From positions 1 to 58,619 of the forward strand of contig NZ_AFIE01000018.1 of NCBI RefSeq assembly GCF_000214135.1: a DNA stretch of 58,619 bases, in the 5' to 3' direction. Below the pieces are notes generated by a model. The model ran no database searches. It saw nothing but the letters and a program-made list of their open reading frames with translations, and was not told the DNA's origin. The stretch comes from Acinetobacter sp. P8-3-8 (lineage in GTDB: Bacteria > Pseudomonadota > Gammaproteobacteria > Pseudomonadales > Moraxellaceae). The position numbers and the translations under genes were made by a program. Positions 46,741 to 54,748 of this stretch are shown here, piece by piece; the stretch's first letter is position 1; every line of letters begins with the position of its first letter.

Positions 46741-46828
46741 TTTTCTATCCCAAAATCTATTTTCAATACTGCGCTGTACTTTAACTGAAAATGCTTTTGA
46801 AAGGAATGTTTAAACAGGAATAGAAATG

Positions 46829-46856
46829 CCTAAGTTCGCTTGGTTGCAAACTTAGG
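46829..46856 (-). terminator. Hairpin after the LysE-type gene
   Basis: CCTAAGTT and AACTTAGG pair around a 12-base loop, 30 bases past the LysE-type stop codon. Minus-strand reading continues with only a weak T run, so termination may be partial. Confidence 0.5.
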
Positions 46857-46887
46857 ACACAGAGAAAATAAAGAATTTAATAATAAA

Positions 46888-47481
46888 TTAGAGGCTTAGC
46901 AATGCTGAGTAACTTAATGGCACAGTAAAACTTACCAGTACCAAAGATGCAGTTCTTTGCATATTACGTTGATTTAACCAACTCACTTGATTACTACAAA
47001 TAATTGAACCGATAAAAGTCCAAAAGAAAGCAATAGGAACAATAAGCAATAAAAAGCACAGCATATGTGACACGTATGCAGATGCATTTTGCCAAACGTA
47101 GGTCGGGAAAATCGCAGAAGCGAATAATAATGCTTTTGGATTCAATAATGTTGCGACAAAAAGTTCACGTGCACGAATACTCGGCTGGTTGAAGTTTTCA
47201 TCACGATTGGCAGTACGCCATAATTTAAGTGCTAAAAATAGGATATAGCCTGCACTAAATAATTTTAAAATCGTAGGCACAGTTGGAAACTGCTTTGCAA
47301 CAGTACCAATAATGAGTCCCCACACACTAATGGAGATGAAATACCCTAGCGCTTCTGCAGGAATAAGATTGAGAGATTTTCGAATTCCAACTTGGATTCC
47401 AGAAGATGCTAAGAGCGTATTGGTTGGTCCTGGTGTCAAAAGAATCGTCACCACCAAGCCAATAAAAAACCATGAAATCAT
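46888..47481 (-). CDS. LysE/RhtB family amino-acid exporter
   Basis: The 197-residue product has about six hydrophobic segments. The start WFFIGLVVTILLTPGPTNTLL contains the TPGP motif of LysE/RhtB transporters, and LLNPKALLFASAIFP (about 111-125) is the second family signature. These proteins export amino acids or derivatives; the substrate cannot be told. The gene lies alone upstream of dcd on the same strand with 147 bp between. Confidence 0.85.
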   Translation of the reverse strand: MISWFFIGLVVTILLTPGPTNTLLASSGIQVGIRKSLNLIPAEALGYFISISVWGLIIGTVAKQFPTVPTILKLFSAGYILFLALKLWRTANRDENFNQPSIRARELFVATLLNPKALLFASAIFPTYVWQNASAYVSHMLCFLLLIVPIAFFWTFIGSIICSNQVSWLNQRNMQRTASLVLVSFTVPLSYSALLSL

Positions 47482-47946
47482 TAAATGACCTCATCAATGG
47501 ATTAATTGCAGATTAAATCAGTTGTATTGAATTGGCAAAAAATTATTTGTAAGAGAACATGTTACATTATGTCACATAAATATTTTTTCTATTTTAATTT
47601 CATACAGTTAAATGGTCTTAAATGTCATAGAACTGCAAAGTCATCTTACAATTGAATGTATTTTTTGTATCCAAAACTAGATGAAGCATGAACAAATAAT
47701 TGCTTTAAAATCAGTCTAGTTACTCAATTGGTGATTAAGTCAAAATACAAAGTAATAAATCAGAAATTTGAGTAAAATCAATGACTCATTCATGCTGATT
47801 GATTTCAGCTGAATATTTTAAGAAAACTTTCAGCTTTATTGTCTATTCTCTACACAGTTTTTCCCACACACTCATCGGCTCATCCTGATTAAAGCTGTCG
47901 TTTCAACCGCTATTGAGGCACAATAGATACCTTTCTTGTATTTTCT
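47482..47946. other. Divergent region between LysE-type and DUF2062 genes
   Basis: This 465-base region holds promoters for both divergent genes. I see no gene, no long repeat and no clear operator in it. Confidence 0.4.
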
Positions 47947-48498
47947 ATGTTTATGGCAAAGCGTTTTTTTCAGTCTTGGCTTCCTTCTCCTGAAAAAGTC
48001 AACAATTTGAAATTTATGAAGATTTTTGGCGACAAAGCCTTAAGTCCTCAGCTTTGGTACGTCAATCGAAAATCCATTTCTAAAGCCATGTTTATTGGCA
48101 CATTTTGGGGAATTTTACCCATTCCCTTTCATACCGTTCTGATTGTACTTACTGTACTTTTCTTTGAAGCAAATTTACCTATAGGTTTAATCTTAGCGTG
48201 GATCATGAATCCATTTACAGTTGTACCTATTTTAATTTTTGCATTTTGGATTGGTTCAAAAATTTATCATGTCCATATGATCAATAAAGACATGCTTCTA
48301 GGTGTTTTTCATCAAATTATTCATTGGATTAAAAACTTTGGTCATGGACATATTGATTTTAGTTTAGCCAAGATCCTTGCAACAGGTTTATTTATTGAAG
48401 CGATTGTCTTTGCCTCTTTACTGTTTATTGCAACACGTCTGTATTGGCGTTGGAGTGTGGTGAAAAAATGGCGTGAACGTGCTTTAAAAGAATATTAA
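47947..48498 (+). CDS. DUF2062 family membrane protein
   Basis: The 183-residue product fits DUF2062: a polar start, ISKAMFIGTFWGILPIPFHT (about 44-63), AWIMNPFTVVPILIFAFWIG (about 88-107) and a membrane segment near 150. Two in-frame ATG codons (47947 and 47953) are possible starts, and neither has a good ribosome site. The function is unknown. It is a common small inner-membrane protein in proteobacteria. It stands alone on the plus strand. Confidence 0.8.
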   Translation: MFMAKRFFQSWLPSPEKVNNLKFMKIFGDKALSPQLWYVNRKSISKAMFIGTFWGILPIPFHTVLIVLTVLFFEANLPIGLILAWIMNPFTVVPILIFAFWIGSKIYHVHMINKDMLLGVFHQIIHWIKNFGHGHIDFSLAKILATGLFIEAIVFASLLFIATRLYWRWSVVKKWRERALKEY

Positions 48499-48903
48499 TC
48501 CCTAAACATTTAAACTTAAACATCTCATTTAAAATCAAGACTAATCGTAATTTCTAAACCTAAGCTGATCTTTCCAGAAATGATTTATTCTTATCAAAAT
48601 AAAGCTTTAATTTAAACATTGCTTAGCTCTAAAAGAACAACAGCCCTTATTTAAAGTAATGCTGATCAGTTAAGCGTAATTTTATTATTACTAATTGATA
48701 AATCTCCCCTAACCCTGAGCCATATATGGCGCAAGGCAAAAGAGGGGAACTATTGAGAATTTAAAACAATTTTAGATTCCTTGCGCAGCAATGCTGCTCA
48801 TCCCTCCTTTTTCAAAGGTGAGGAGCATGCTCCGCAAGAGGAGGATTAAAAATGCTTAACTGACTGGTATTACTTACTCAAGTGCTTTTGTATCAATCTA
48901 GTA
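48499..48903. other. Spacer with interspersed-repeat-like inverted sequences
   Basis: Between 48695 and 48860 the sequence carries CTCCCCT and AGGGGA, then CCCTCC, TTTTTCAAAGG, GAGG and GAGGAGG in a mosaic of short inverted repeats. This resembles the dispersed non-coding repeats often found between Acinetobacter genes (blocks of CCCCT and TTTTTCAAAGAGG). It contains no gene. Confidence 0.45.
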
Positions 48904-50157
48904 TTAGAAAATTCGATGTGGATCTTTTTCAACTTTAGGCAATGTTTGTGCAATTTTTTCTGCAATCGCCATATAACTTTCAACAGCATCATCACCCGCA
49001 ACTACGGATGGTTTACCTGCATCTGCATTTTCACGGATTTGCACATTCAACGGTAAACGTCCAAGTAATGGAATCTCGTACTGCTGAGAAAGTTGATCAC
49101 CACCACCTGTACCAAAAATTTGTTCTTCGTGCCCACAGTTTGAACAGATATGTGTCGACATATTTTCAATCACACCAATCACAGGAATCTGAACTTTATT
49201 AAACAACTCAATGCCTTTGACAGCATCCATTAATGCAACATTTTGCGGTGTAGTTACAATCACAGCACCTGTTACAGGAATACGTTGTGCAAGGGTCAAT
49301 TGGATATCACCTGTACCCGGTGGCATATCGATAACCAACACATCTAAATCTGGCCAAAGCGCTTGATTGAACAATTGCATCAACGCCCCTGTAGCTTTTG
49401 CACCACGCCATGCGACGGGTGTATTTTGCTTACCAATCAAATGACCAATTGAAAGCACAGCCATACCATATGCTTCTAAAGGTACAAAATTTTCACCTTC
49501 AATTTTAGGTGTTTGCCCTTCATTTCCAAGCATGGTCGGAATACTTGGTCCGTAAATATCAGCATCTAAGACACCAACTTTTAGACCCAATTTTTGCAAT
49601 GCTAAGGCTATGTTTACCGTTGTTGTTGATTTACCAACACCACCTTTACCTGATGAAATCAGAATTACATTCTTAATTCGTGGATGTTTAGGAATATCAC
49701 GTTGTTGTGGTGCAGCTTTTTGAATCGGTGGATTATTTGGATCTTCTTCCGCTGGAACTGCTGCTGCAGAAGCATCGACCACTGGTGGTAAGTTTTGTTT
49801 TTCTGCTTTAGGTTTTGAAGAGCAACTACGCCCTGCTTGACTATGTTGCTCACTTGAACAACTCTGATCATGTTGAATTTTTTGTTGAATCACATGCATA
49901 TTCAATTCTTGAATACCGCATTTTTCCAATGCATCAGCAAGATCATCATGAATTTTCTGCAAATGGTCTGCTTCTTCAGGAAATGTATTGATCGTCAGTT
50001 GTAATACTCGTCCTTCAACATTGATCTGCGTAATCCGATCTTTTAATGCATGATTTGAATCCGGCAAAATATAATTTTGAAGCACCTTTTGGATTTCTTC
50101 TTCTTTCACCTCCTGTGCAGGAGAAAAAACCGATTTAAGTGAAGAAAGCCACGACAT
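48904..50157 (-). CDS. Mrp/ApbC-type iron-sulfur cluster carrier ATPase
   Basis: The 417-residue product starts at the ATG at 50157, with GGAG 7 bases upstream; an earlier ATG lacks this. An N-terminal MIP18-like domain (1-90) is followed by a linker, then the P-loop ATPase domain with SSGKGGVGKSTT (about 168-179), DADIYGPSIPTMLG, and VIDMPPGTGD. The CxxC cluster ligands are CSNC in STHICSNCGHE. It binds and transfers [4Fe-4S] clusters to apoproteins. The linker (about 95-125) has two SCSS motifs (99-102 and 111-114), an unusual Cys/Ser-rich insertion. It stands alone. Confidence 0.93.
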   Translation of the reverse strand: MSWLSSLKSVFSPAQEVKEEEIQKVLQNYILPDSNHALKDRITQINVEGRVLQLTINTFPEEADHLQKIHDDLADALEKCGIQELNMHVIQQKIQHDQSCSSEQHSQAGRSCSSKPKAEKQNLPPVVDASAAAVPAEEDPNNPPIQKAAPQQRDIPKHPRIKNVILISSGKGGVGKSTTTVNIALALQKLGLKVGVLDADIYGPSIPTMLGNEGQTPKIEGENFVPLEAYGMAVLSIGHLIGKQNTPVAWRGAKATGALMQLFNQALWPDLDVLVIDMPPGTGDIQLTLAQRIPVTGAVIVTTPQNVALMDAVKGIELFNKVQIPVIGVIENMSTHICSNCGHEEQIFGTGGGDQLSQQYEIPLLGRLPLNVQIRENADAGKPSVVAGDDAVESYMAIAEKIAQTLPKVEKDPHRIF

Positions 50158-50414
50158 AGATTTGCTCCAAATTTGCAAATTCAACAATACTAAAATGCTA
50201 GTTTAACTGTATTTTGTATTTAGGTTAAGCTCAGTTCTCATCAGCTTTTTGAATGTTGTTATTTATCCTACCTATTTAGTCTGAATTTTATTGATTTTCA
50301 TACATTAAAACATCCAGATATTGCACAACAATTTCGCTACAAATGGAGGTTAAGCTTCCGCTATATTGTTTCCCATATTTAAATATTTTCTACTAACAAT
50401 AAGAAGGTGAATTT

Positions 50415-50714
50415 ATGAATCGCATTTTAGCTTTAATCCTCTCCTTATTCATTTCTAGTTTTGTGATTGCAGCGACATCGACTAGTGCTGTCCGAACCTC
50501 TTCTGGACAAATCGTTAACGTTGGCGACACTGCCTCTGAAATGATGATGCGTATAGCGCAATCACCCGTTTCAATGAATTCTTATGAAGTAAAAGAAGGT
50601 GATCTGACTGTAACCGCCTCAGATTATACTTATGACATTGATAATGTTCTTTATACATTGACTGTCATCAATAATCAGGTCCGTAAAATTGAATGGGTTC
50701 GTAAAGATCCTTAA
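50415..50714 (+). CDS. Small exported DUF2845-like protein
   Basis: The 99-residue product has a signal peptide ending FVIAA (about residue 20). The mature part (GQIVNVGDTASEMMMRI, then YTYDIDNVLYTLTVINNQV) resembles the SmpA/OmlA- or DUF2845-like fold, in which NVGDT followed by a helix and a final strand pair is common. No lipobox is present. AAGAAGG precedes the ATG. It is a single unit with its own terminator; the function is unknown. Confidence 0.65.
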   Translation: MNRILALILSLFISSFVIAATSTSAVRTSSGQIVNVGDTASEMMMRIAQSPVSMNSYEVKEGDLTVTASDYTYDIDNVLYTLTVINNQVRKIEWVRKDP

Positions 50715-50732
50715 TGACAAAAAATGATCAAA

Positions 50733-50769
50733 ATAAAAGCCTTTGCTGATAAACAACAAAGGCTTTTAT
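50733..50769. terminator. Terminator after the DUF2845-like gene
   Basis: ATAAAAGCCTTTG and CAAAGGCTTTTAT form a perfect 13-bp stem with an 11-base loop. It lies between convergent genes and can serve both strands. Confidence 0.85.
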
Positions 50770-50784
50770 GTTATGGAATTCAAC

Positions 50785-50979
50785 TTAGTTGGCTTGATCA
50801 TCATCTTTCTTGTGTTTCAAATCGTTAATCGCTTTTTCTCCTTTGAGTAATGCCTCTTGCGCTTTATGCTTTAAATCATCTGCCGCTTTTTCAGCACCTA
50901 ATTTGGCTTCTTTTGCTTTCAGCTTCAAATCATCTGCAACTTCTGAGGCTTTATTTTTTAGATCATCTAGTTTTGTCAT
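50785..50979 (-). CDS. Small LEA-like repetitive helical protein
   Basis: The 64-residue product is entirely hydrophilic and charged, built on repeats of the type DDLKxKAxEAxxGAEKAA. It reads LDDLKNKASEVADDLKLKAK, then EAKLGAEKAADDLKHKAQEA, then GEKAINDLKHK. These amphipathic repeats resemble those of late-embryogenesis-abundant or apolipoprotein-like stress proteins. AGGAAAAAGCC lies before the ATG. It has no signal peptide. A protective role under desiccation or stress is a guess from the repeat type. Confidence 0.7.
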   Translation of the reverse strand: MTKLDDLKNKASEVADDLKLKAKEAKLGAEKAADDLKHKAQEALLKGEKAINDLKHKKDDDQAN

Positions 50980-51321
50980 AGGCTTTTTCCTGTTGTTCGA
51001 ATTAAACGTTCAAATAAACTACGTTAGTGAACAGCACATTCCTCATTGAGTCATAGCGAGATTTATTTATAGCAAGAGAAACTTGTTTAATGTGAGAAAA
51101 CTGCAATTTGAAACAATCGAGCTACATAGCGACATAATGTATCGATTCATTTGTATGATTGTTTCTTTTATCAACAATCAAGTTCATAAAATTGAATAAT
51201 ACCTAAAGATTCTTAACCATAAAAACAAAAGAGTCGAGTTAATTATTTAACTCGACTCTTTATAAAAATTTATTAATTTATAATCATATAGACGAATAAA
51301 TTATAACCTTAAAATATTAAA
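50980..51321. other. Spacer upstream of the LEA-like gene
   Basis: A 342-base spacer between two minus-strand genes. It holds the LEA-like gene's promoter region and, at 51227-51262, the terminator of the SDR gene. No further feature was recognised. Confidence 0.4.
51227..51262 (-). terminator. Terminator after the SDR gene
   Basis: AAAGAGTCGAGTTAA and TTAACTCGACTCTTT form a near-perfect 15-bp stem with a TTAT loop, 60 bases beyond the SDR stop codon, with A and T runs at the sides. Confidence 0.85.
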
Positions 51322-52065
51322 TTAAGCGCTTAAACCACCATCAATATTCAGACCTGCACCAGTAATAAAGCCTGTTTCTGGGCCAGCGAGATAAGCAACA
51401 AAAGCTGCAATTTCTTCTGGAACACTATAACGTGATACTGCGGTTACACTCTTCATCATATCTGAAAATTCGCCATCTTCTGGATTCATTTCAGTTGCAA
51501 CGGGACCAGGTTGAACATTATTAATCGTAATTCCCCTTGGACCTAAATCACGGGATAAACCTTTGACTAAACCTGTTAATGCAGACTTACTCATTGCATA
51601 AATAGAACCGCCAGCAAAAGGCATACGTTCAGCATTACAACTACTAATATTAATAATACGACTGCCTGATGGCATATGTTTAATCGCTTCTTGTGTTGCT
51701 AAAAAGACAGCACGGACATTGATTGCCCAAATACGATCAAGCTCAGCTAAACTAACGTCATCAACTAATGCAAAGGTACCGATTCCAGCATTATTCACGA
51801 GAATATCCAGCCCTCCGAGTTCTTGTACGGTATGCTGAACTGCACTAATAATGGCTTGTGGATCTGCACTATCTGCGCGAATAGCGACAGCTTTTTGACC
51901 CGCTTCGTGTACTGACTGAATCGTCTTTTCAGCATCCGCTTCCCGACTGTGATATGTAAATGCAATATCAGCACCCTCTAGAGCCAGTCTTTGTACAATC
52001 GCCGCGCCAATACCACGACTACCACCAGTCACTAAAACTCTTTTACCTTGCAATGATTGATTCAT
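51322..52065 (-). CDS. SDR family NAD(P)-dependent oxidoreductase
   Basis: The 247-residue product is a classical short-chain dehydrogenase. VTGGSRGIGAAI (residues 12-23) is the cofactor-binding TGxxxGxG motif, NNAG stabilises the central sheet, and the catalytic Ser-Tyr-Lys appears as IINISSCNA and YAMSK. The C-terminus GFITGAGLNIDGGLSA is typical. Similarity is to FabG-like 3-oxoacyl reductases, but the substrate is unknown. It lies downstream of the OhrR-like regulator gene on the same strand. Confidence 0.9.
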   Translation of the reverse strand: MNQSLQGKRVLVTGGSRGIGAAIVQRLALEGADIAFTYHSREADAEKTIQSVHEAGQKAVAIRADSADPQAIISAVQHTVQELGGLDILVNNAGIGTFALVDDVSLAELDRIWAINVRAVFLATQEAIKHMPSGSRIINISSCNAERMPFAGGSIYAMSKSALTGLVKGLSRDLGPRGITINNVQPGPVATEMNPEDGEFSDMMKSVTAVSRYSVPEEIAAFVAYLAGPETGFITGAGLNIDGGLSA

Positions 52066-52383
52066 TTAAATACTCACTTTGATATGGATTCAGGAGAACT
52101 GTGCATATTCATATGATGCACTATTAAATATCCCATGATTATATCGCGCACGACTAAAATTACAGTGATTTTATGTAACACAGCTTATGTTCAGATAGCA
52201 GATTGGCTAATGAAAAAATAAAAAACCATATAACTCATTGTAAAATCATGAAATTATTTACATAGATTTATATAATTGTTTTTAAATAGTGAAGTTTTTG
52301 GGGTTATTTACATGTCTAATTCGATACAAAAGAATAAAAACGAGTCAATTTAAAAGATAAATATTCATTTTATTCTTTTACTT
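52066..52383. other. Promoter region of the SDR gene with a possible operator
   Basis: TGTAAA at 52239-52244 and TTTACA at 52257-52262 form an inverted repeat with a 12-base centre. A regulator such as the adjacent OhrR-like protein could bind here. Two half-sites alone in AT-rich DNA are weak evidence. Nothing else was recognised. Confidence 0.3.
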
Positions 52384-52821
52384 CTATTCACCTAAATTAG
52401 CGCGAATGACTCTAAGATCCTCAGTTAACGCATTGATTTTTTCTGGTTCACATTTTACTGAAGAGAGAATTTTTTCTGGAATGTAAGCTACTTTTTTTTC
52501 CAAATCTCTAGCTTTTTCAGTGATTGAAATAAAGACCATTCTTTCATCAGTTAATGAACGTTTGCGCTCGATTAAATTCAATGTTTCTAATCTTTTTAGT
52601 AAAGGCGTAAGCGTAGATGATTCTAAAAATATTTTTTTACCAATTTCTGAAACCGTCAATTGGTCATTTTCCCATAAGATTAACATCACCAAATACTGAG
52701 GGTAAGTGATGCCGTAAGGCGTTAATAATTTCCTATAGTATTTATTTAAAGAAAGATTTGTTGCATAAAATGCAAAAAACAATTGGCTATCGAGCTTAGT
52801 AAGCGCATCTTTTTCAGACAA
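52384..52821 (-). CDS. OhrR-like MarR family regulator lacking the sensing Cys
   Basis: Translation most likely begins at the TTG at 52821 (GGAG 7 bases upstream), giving a 145-residue protein; the upstream ATG at 52884 has no such site. It aligns well with OhrR: LDSQLFFAFYATN, GITYPQYLVMLILWE, the winged-helix LTVSEIGKKIFLESSTLTPL and RSLTDERMV. In OhrR the N-terminal motif is QLCFALY with the peroxide-reactive Cys; here it is QLFFAFY, so position 15 is Phe. The only Cys is near the C-terminus (VKCEPEK). It must sense something other than peroxide by that Cys, or act constitutively. Confidence 0.85.
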   Translation of the reverse strand: MSEKDALTKLDSQLFFAFYATNLSLNKYYRKLLTPYGITYPQYLVMLILWENDQLTVSEIGKKIFLESSTLTPLLKRLETLNLIERKRSLTDERMVFISITEKARDLEKKVAYIPEKILSSVKCEPEKINALTEDLRVIRANLGE

Positions 52822-52889
52822 TTTTAGATCTCCAAAAGTAAAAACAAAGTCTATTATAGCTCTAAATGAGTGTAATCCGTACAAAGATT

Positions 52890-53075
52890 AATAGGTTCAT
52901 GAAGTCCCACTTTTCCTCGATAAAACAAAATGTCCTTTGTTTCTTAAACATGAAAAAGGTCATAAGCAAGACAGCCTTGTTCTTGTTTAGTTTTCTCAAC
53001 GAGTTCTAGGTACAGTGGTAAGACTAAATCAATCTGATCCACTTGAATAAAGTCTTCTGCAACAAGCTTTAACAT
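52890..53075 (-). pseudogene. Truncated, frameshifted antibiotic-biosynthesis-monooxygenase gene
   Basis: The ATG at 53075 opens a frame MLKLVAEDFIQVDQIDLVLP, continuing to EKTKQEQGCLAYDLFHV, then TAA (52944). This is the first half of a small ABM/YgiN-type monooxygenase of normally about 95 residues. In another frame just past the stop, TFCFIEEKWDF continues the family pattern (F.(I/V)IEEW.), and similarity ends near 52890. So the gene has a frameshift and has lost its 3' end. It lies between the membrane protein gene and the OhrR-like regulator gene on the same strand. Confidence 0.72.
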
Positions 53076-53174
53076 TTAACTTTCTCTCAATATTTTATTC
53101 AGAACTCTTTTTAAAGCTGTACAGGTGAATATTTCATTTTAACAAAACGTAGCTCAAATTTAACAAAGCTTAGC

Positions 53175-53678
53175 TCAGAGTGGAGAAGATTTATATTTAC
53201 TGATTGCATTGTCTTGCAAACGATCAAATCGTCTTTTATTGACAATAAGATACATCGTATTTCCACTAATTAAACCTACAATGAGCGGTGGTAGAATAAT
53301 GAATAAACCAATCACACCAAAAACTAAGCTCTCTAATACATCATTGATCATGCCATCTAAAAACTGAATAAAAAAGATGAGGCTCAACCAACTCAAAGTA
53401 ACGATTACAACAACTTTAAGGATTTGTTTTATTTCAAATACTTTACTTGGTGCTTTTAATCCACTCAAAATGATTAAAAAAATAATAAAGGCAAAAAACA
53501 TTAAAAATGGCGTTAGATAAAGCATCACTTCAATGCCACGACTAGATATTCGTTCCGAGGCCACAACAAATAAGTTGCCATGATAAAAGTGGAGCAAAGA
53601 ACAGAATGGGACAACCAAGCTCAATACCGAACTCAAACTTGCAAATATTGCCGAAAAGAATAAAGCCCAAGACCGCAT
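53175..53678 (-). CDS. Four-helix membrane protein of unknown function
   Basis: The 167-residue product has four hydrophobic segments (about 4-28, 50-73, 87-109 and 116-146) and a basic C-terminal tail (NKRRFDRLQDN). The first segment could act as a signal anchor. I recognise no family. AAGGAGAATATC precedes the ATG, a good ribosome site. It follows the 266-residue gene after about 100 bp on the same strand, and they may be co-transcribed. Confidence 0.7.
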   Translation of the reverse strand: MRSWALFFSAIFASLSSVLSLVVPFCSLLHFYHGNLFVVASERISSRGIEVMLYLTPFLMFFAFIIFLIILSGLKAPSKVFEIKQILKVVVIVTLSWLSLIFFIQFLDGMINDVLESLVFGVIGLFIILPPLIVGLISGNTMYLIVNKRRFDRLQDNAISKYKSSPL

Positions 53679-53782
53679 GATATTCTCCTTTTTCGATCTT
53701 GGTTGTATTGTCTAAAGTTAAAATGTGTATTGAACGTGGTCTATGTGAAATTTAAGTGAAGTTTTAAATATTGATGGATATT

Positions 53783-54583
53783 TTACGATCTCACTGTGCT
53801 CATAAAACTAATTGCTGCAAACAACCAAATAAACAAAACAAAGCTACGTTCTTGATTAAAATGATTCATATCAGTGCCATGTAAAATGTTATGGCGAGTC
53901 ATCGTCACAGTTGAACTGCTGTCCATTTTATAAGCTGGTAATTCTGAAAAATACGGATTTAATTCATGGGCAATTTTAGCTTTATGCCACAAACTTTTAA
54001 TTTCATGCCCTTTTAAACCGGGTACAATTTTATAAACATCAACAAACTTGGTGTCATGTTGTTTTAAAAAACCATTTTGAATTAATACATCAGTCAATAA
54101 GCCTTCCAACTGAGCATAGAGAAGCGGGATACAACCTGCAAAAAATTTTAATTCATATAGCTTTAACGCTTCTTCAATCACTTGACGGCGCTGTATTTTA
54201 GATTCACCTATTTCCAATGCATCAAAAGCTTTAAATAGTTTTGTTTGAAAATGCTCAGCATTGATCAAGTCTAATAAATTAAATTGAGATACATCGTCAA
54301 AGTTATGAATTTCCTGCCAAAAATACAATAAATTCAAAGCATCATTGGCAACCTTTGCACCTACAGGTTGATCTAATTCATCGGCAAGGACATTAAAATA
54401 AGGCTCATTTTGCGCAAGCGTTTGTAGTGTTTCAATTAAGTATTGATGTTCGCTCTCAGAAATTCCATCAAGATAACGCTCAGCCTCATTGAGAATACTT
54501 TTCCCAAGTTGTGTTTTAGACTGTTGATTTTGTGGAATACGGGTTACAGCTTGGTCGAAATCAAAATCTTCGTCATCAATCAT
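53783..54583 (-). CDS. Uncharacterised protein with HEPN-like Rx4H motif
   Basis: The 266-residue product is soluble in its first two thirds, starting with an acidic patch (MIDDEDFDFDQAV). The C-terminal third is helical and contains CIPLLYAQLEGLLTDVL and MTRHNILHGTD, where R230 and H235 give the R-x4-H pattern of HEPN-type RNases in a helical context. It ends with a hydrophobic stretch (SFVLFIWLFAAISF). The overall look (helix, Rx4H, final helix) fits HEPN proteins, but I cannot confirm the fold. It is divergent from metG. Confidence 0.6.
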   Translation of the reverse strand: MIDDEDFDFDQAVTRIPQNQQSKTQLGKSILNEAERYLDGISESEHQYLIETLQTLAQNEPYFNVLADELDQPVGAKVANDALNLLYFWQEIHNFDDVSQFNLLDLINAEHFQTKLFKAFDALEIGESKIQRRQVIEEALKLYELKFFAGCIPLLYAQLEGLLTDVLIQNGFLKQHDTKFVDVYKIVPGLKGHEIKSLWHKAKIAHELNPYFSELPAYKMDSSSTVTMTRHNILHGTDMNHFNQERSFVLFIWLFAAISFMSTVRS

Positions 54584-54748
54584 ATACTTGTCGCTCTTGG
54601 GGATTGCTTTCTATTCTTTATCATAATCGATCGCCGTGACATAAAAAGCTACTTTTGATAAGAATTCACTTATTCTTTTGTGCAACTTCATAGCAATTAA
54701 GCTAAAATCATTGCCCTTGCATTAACTTTGAGAAAGAGAGTTATATCC

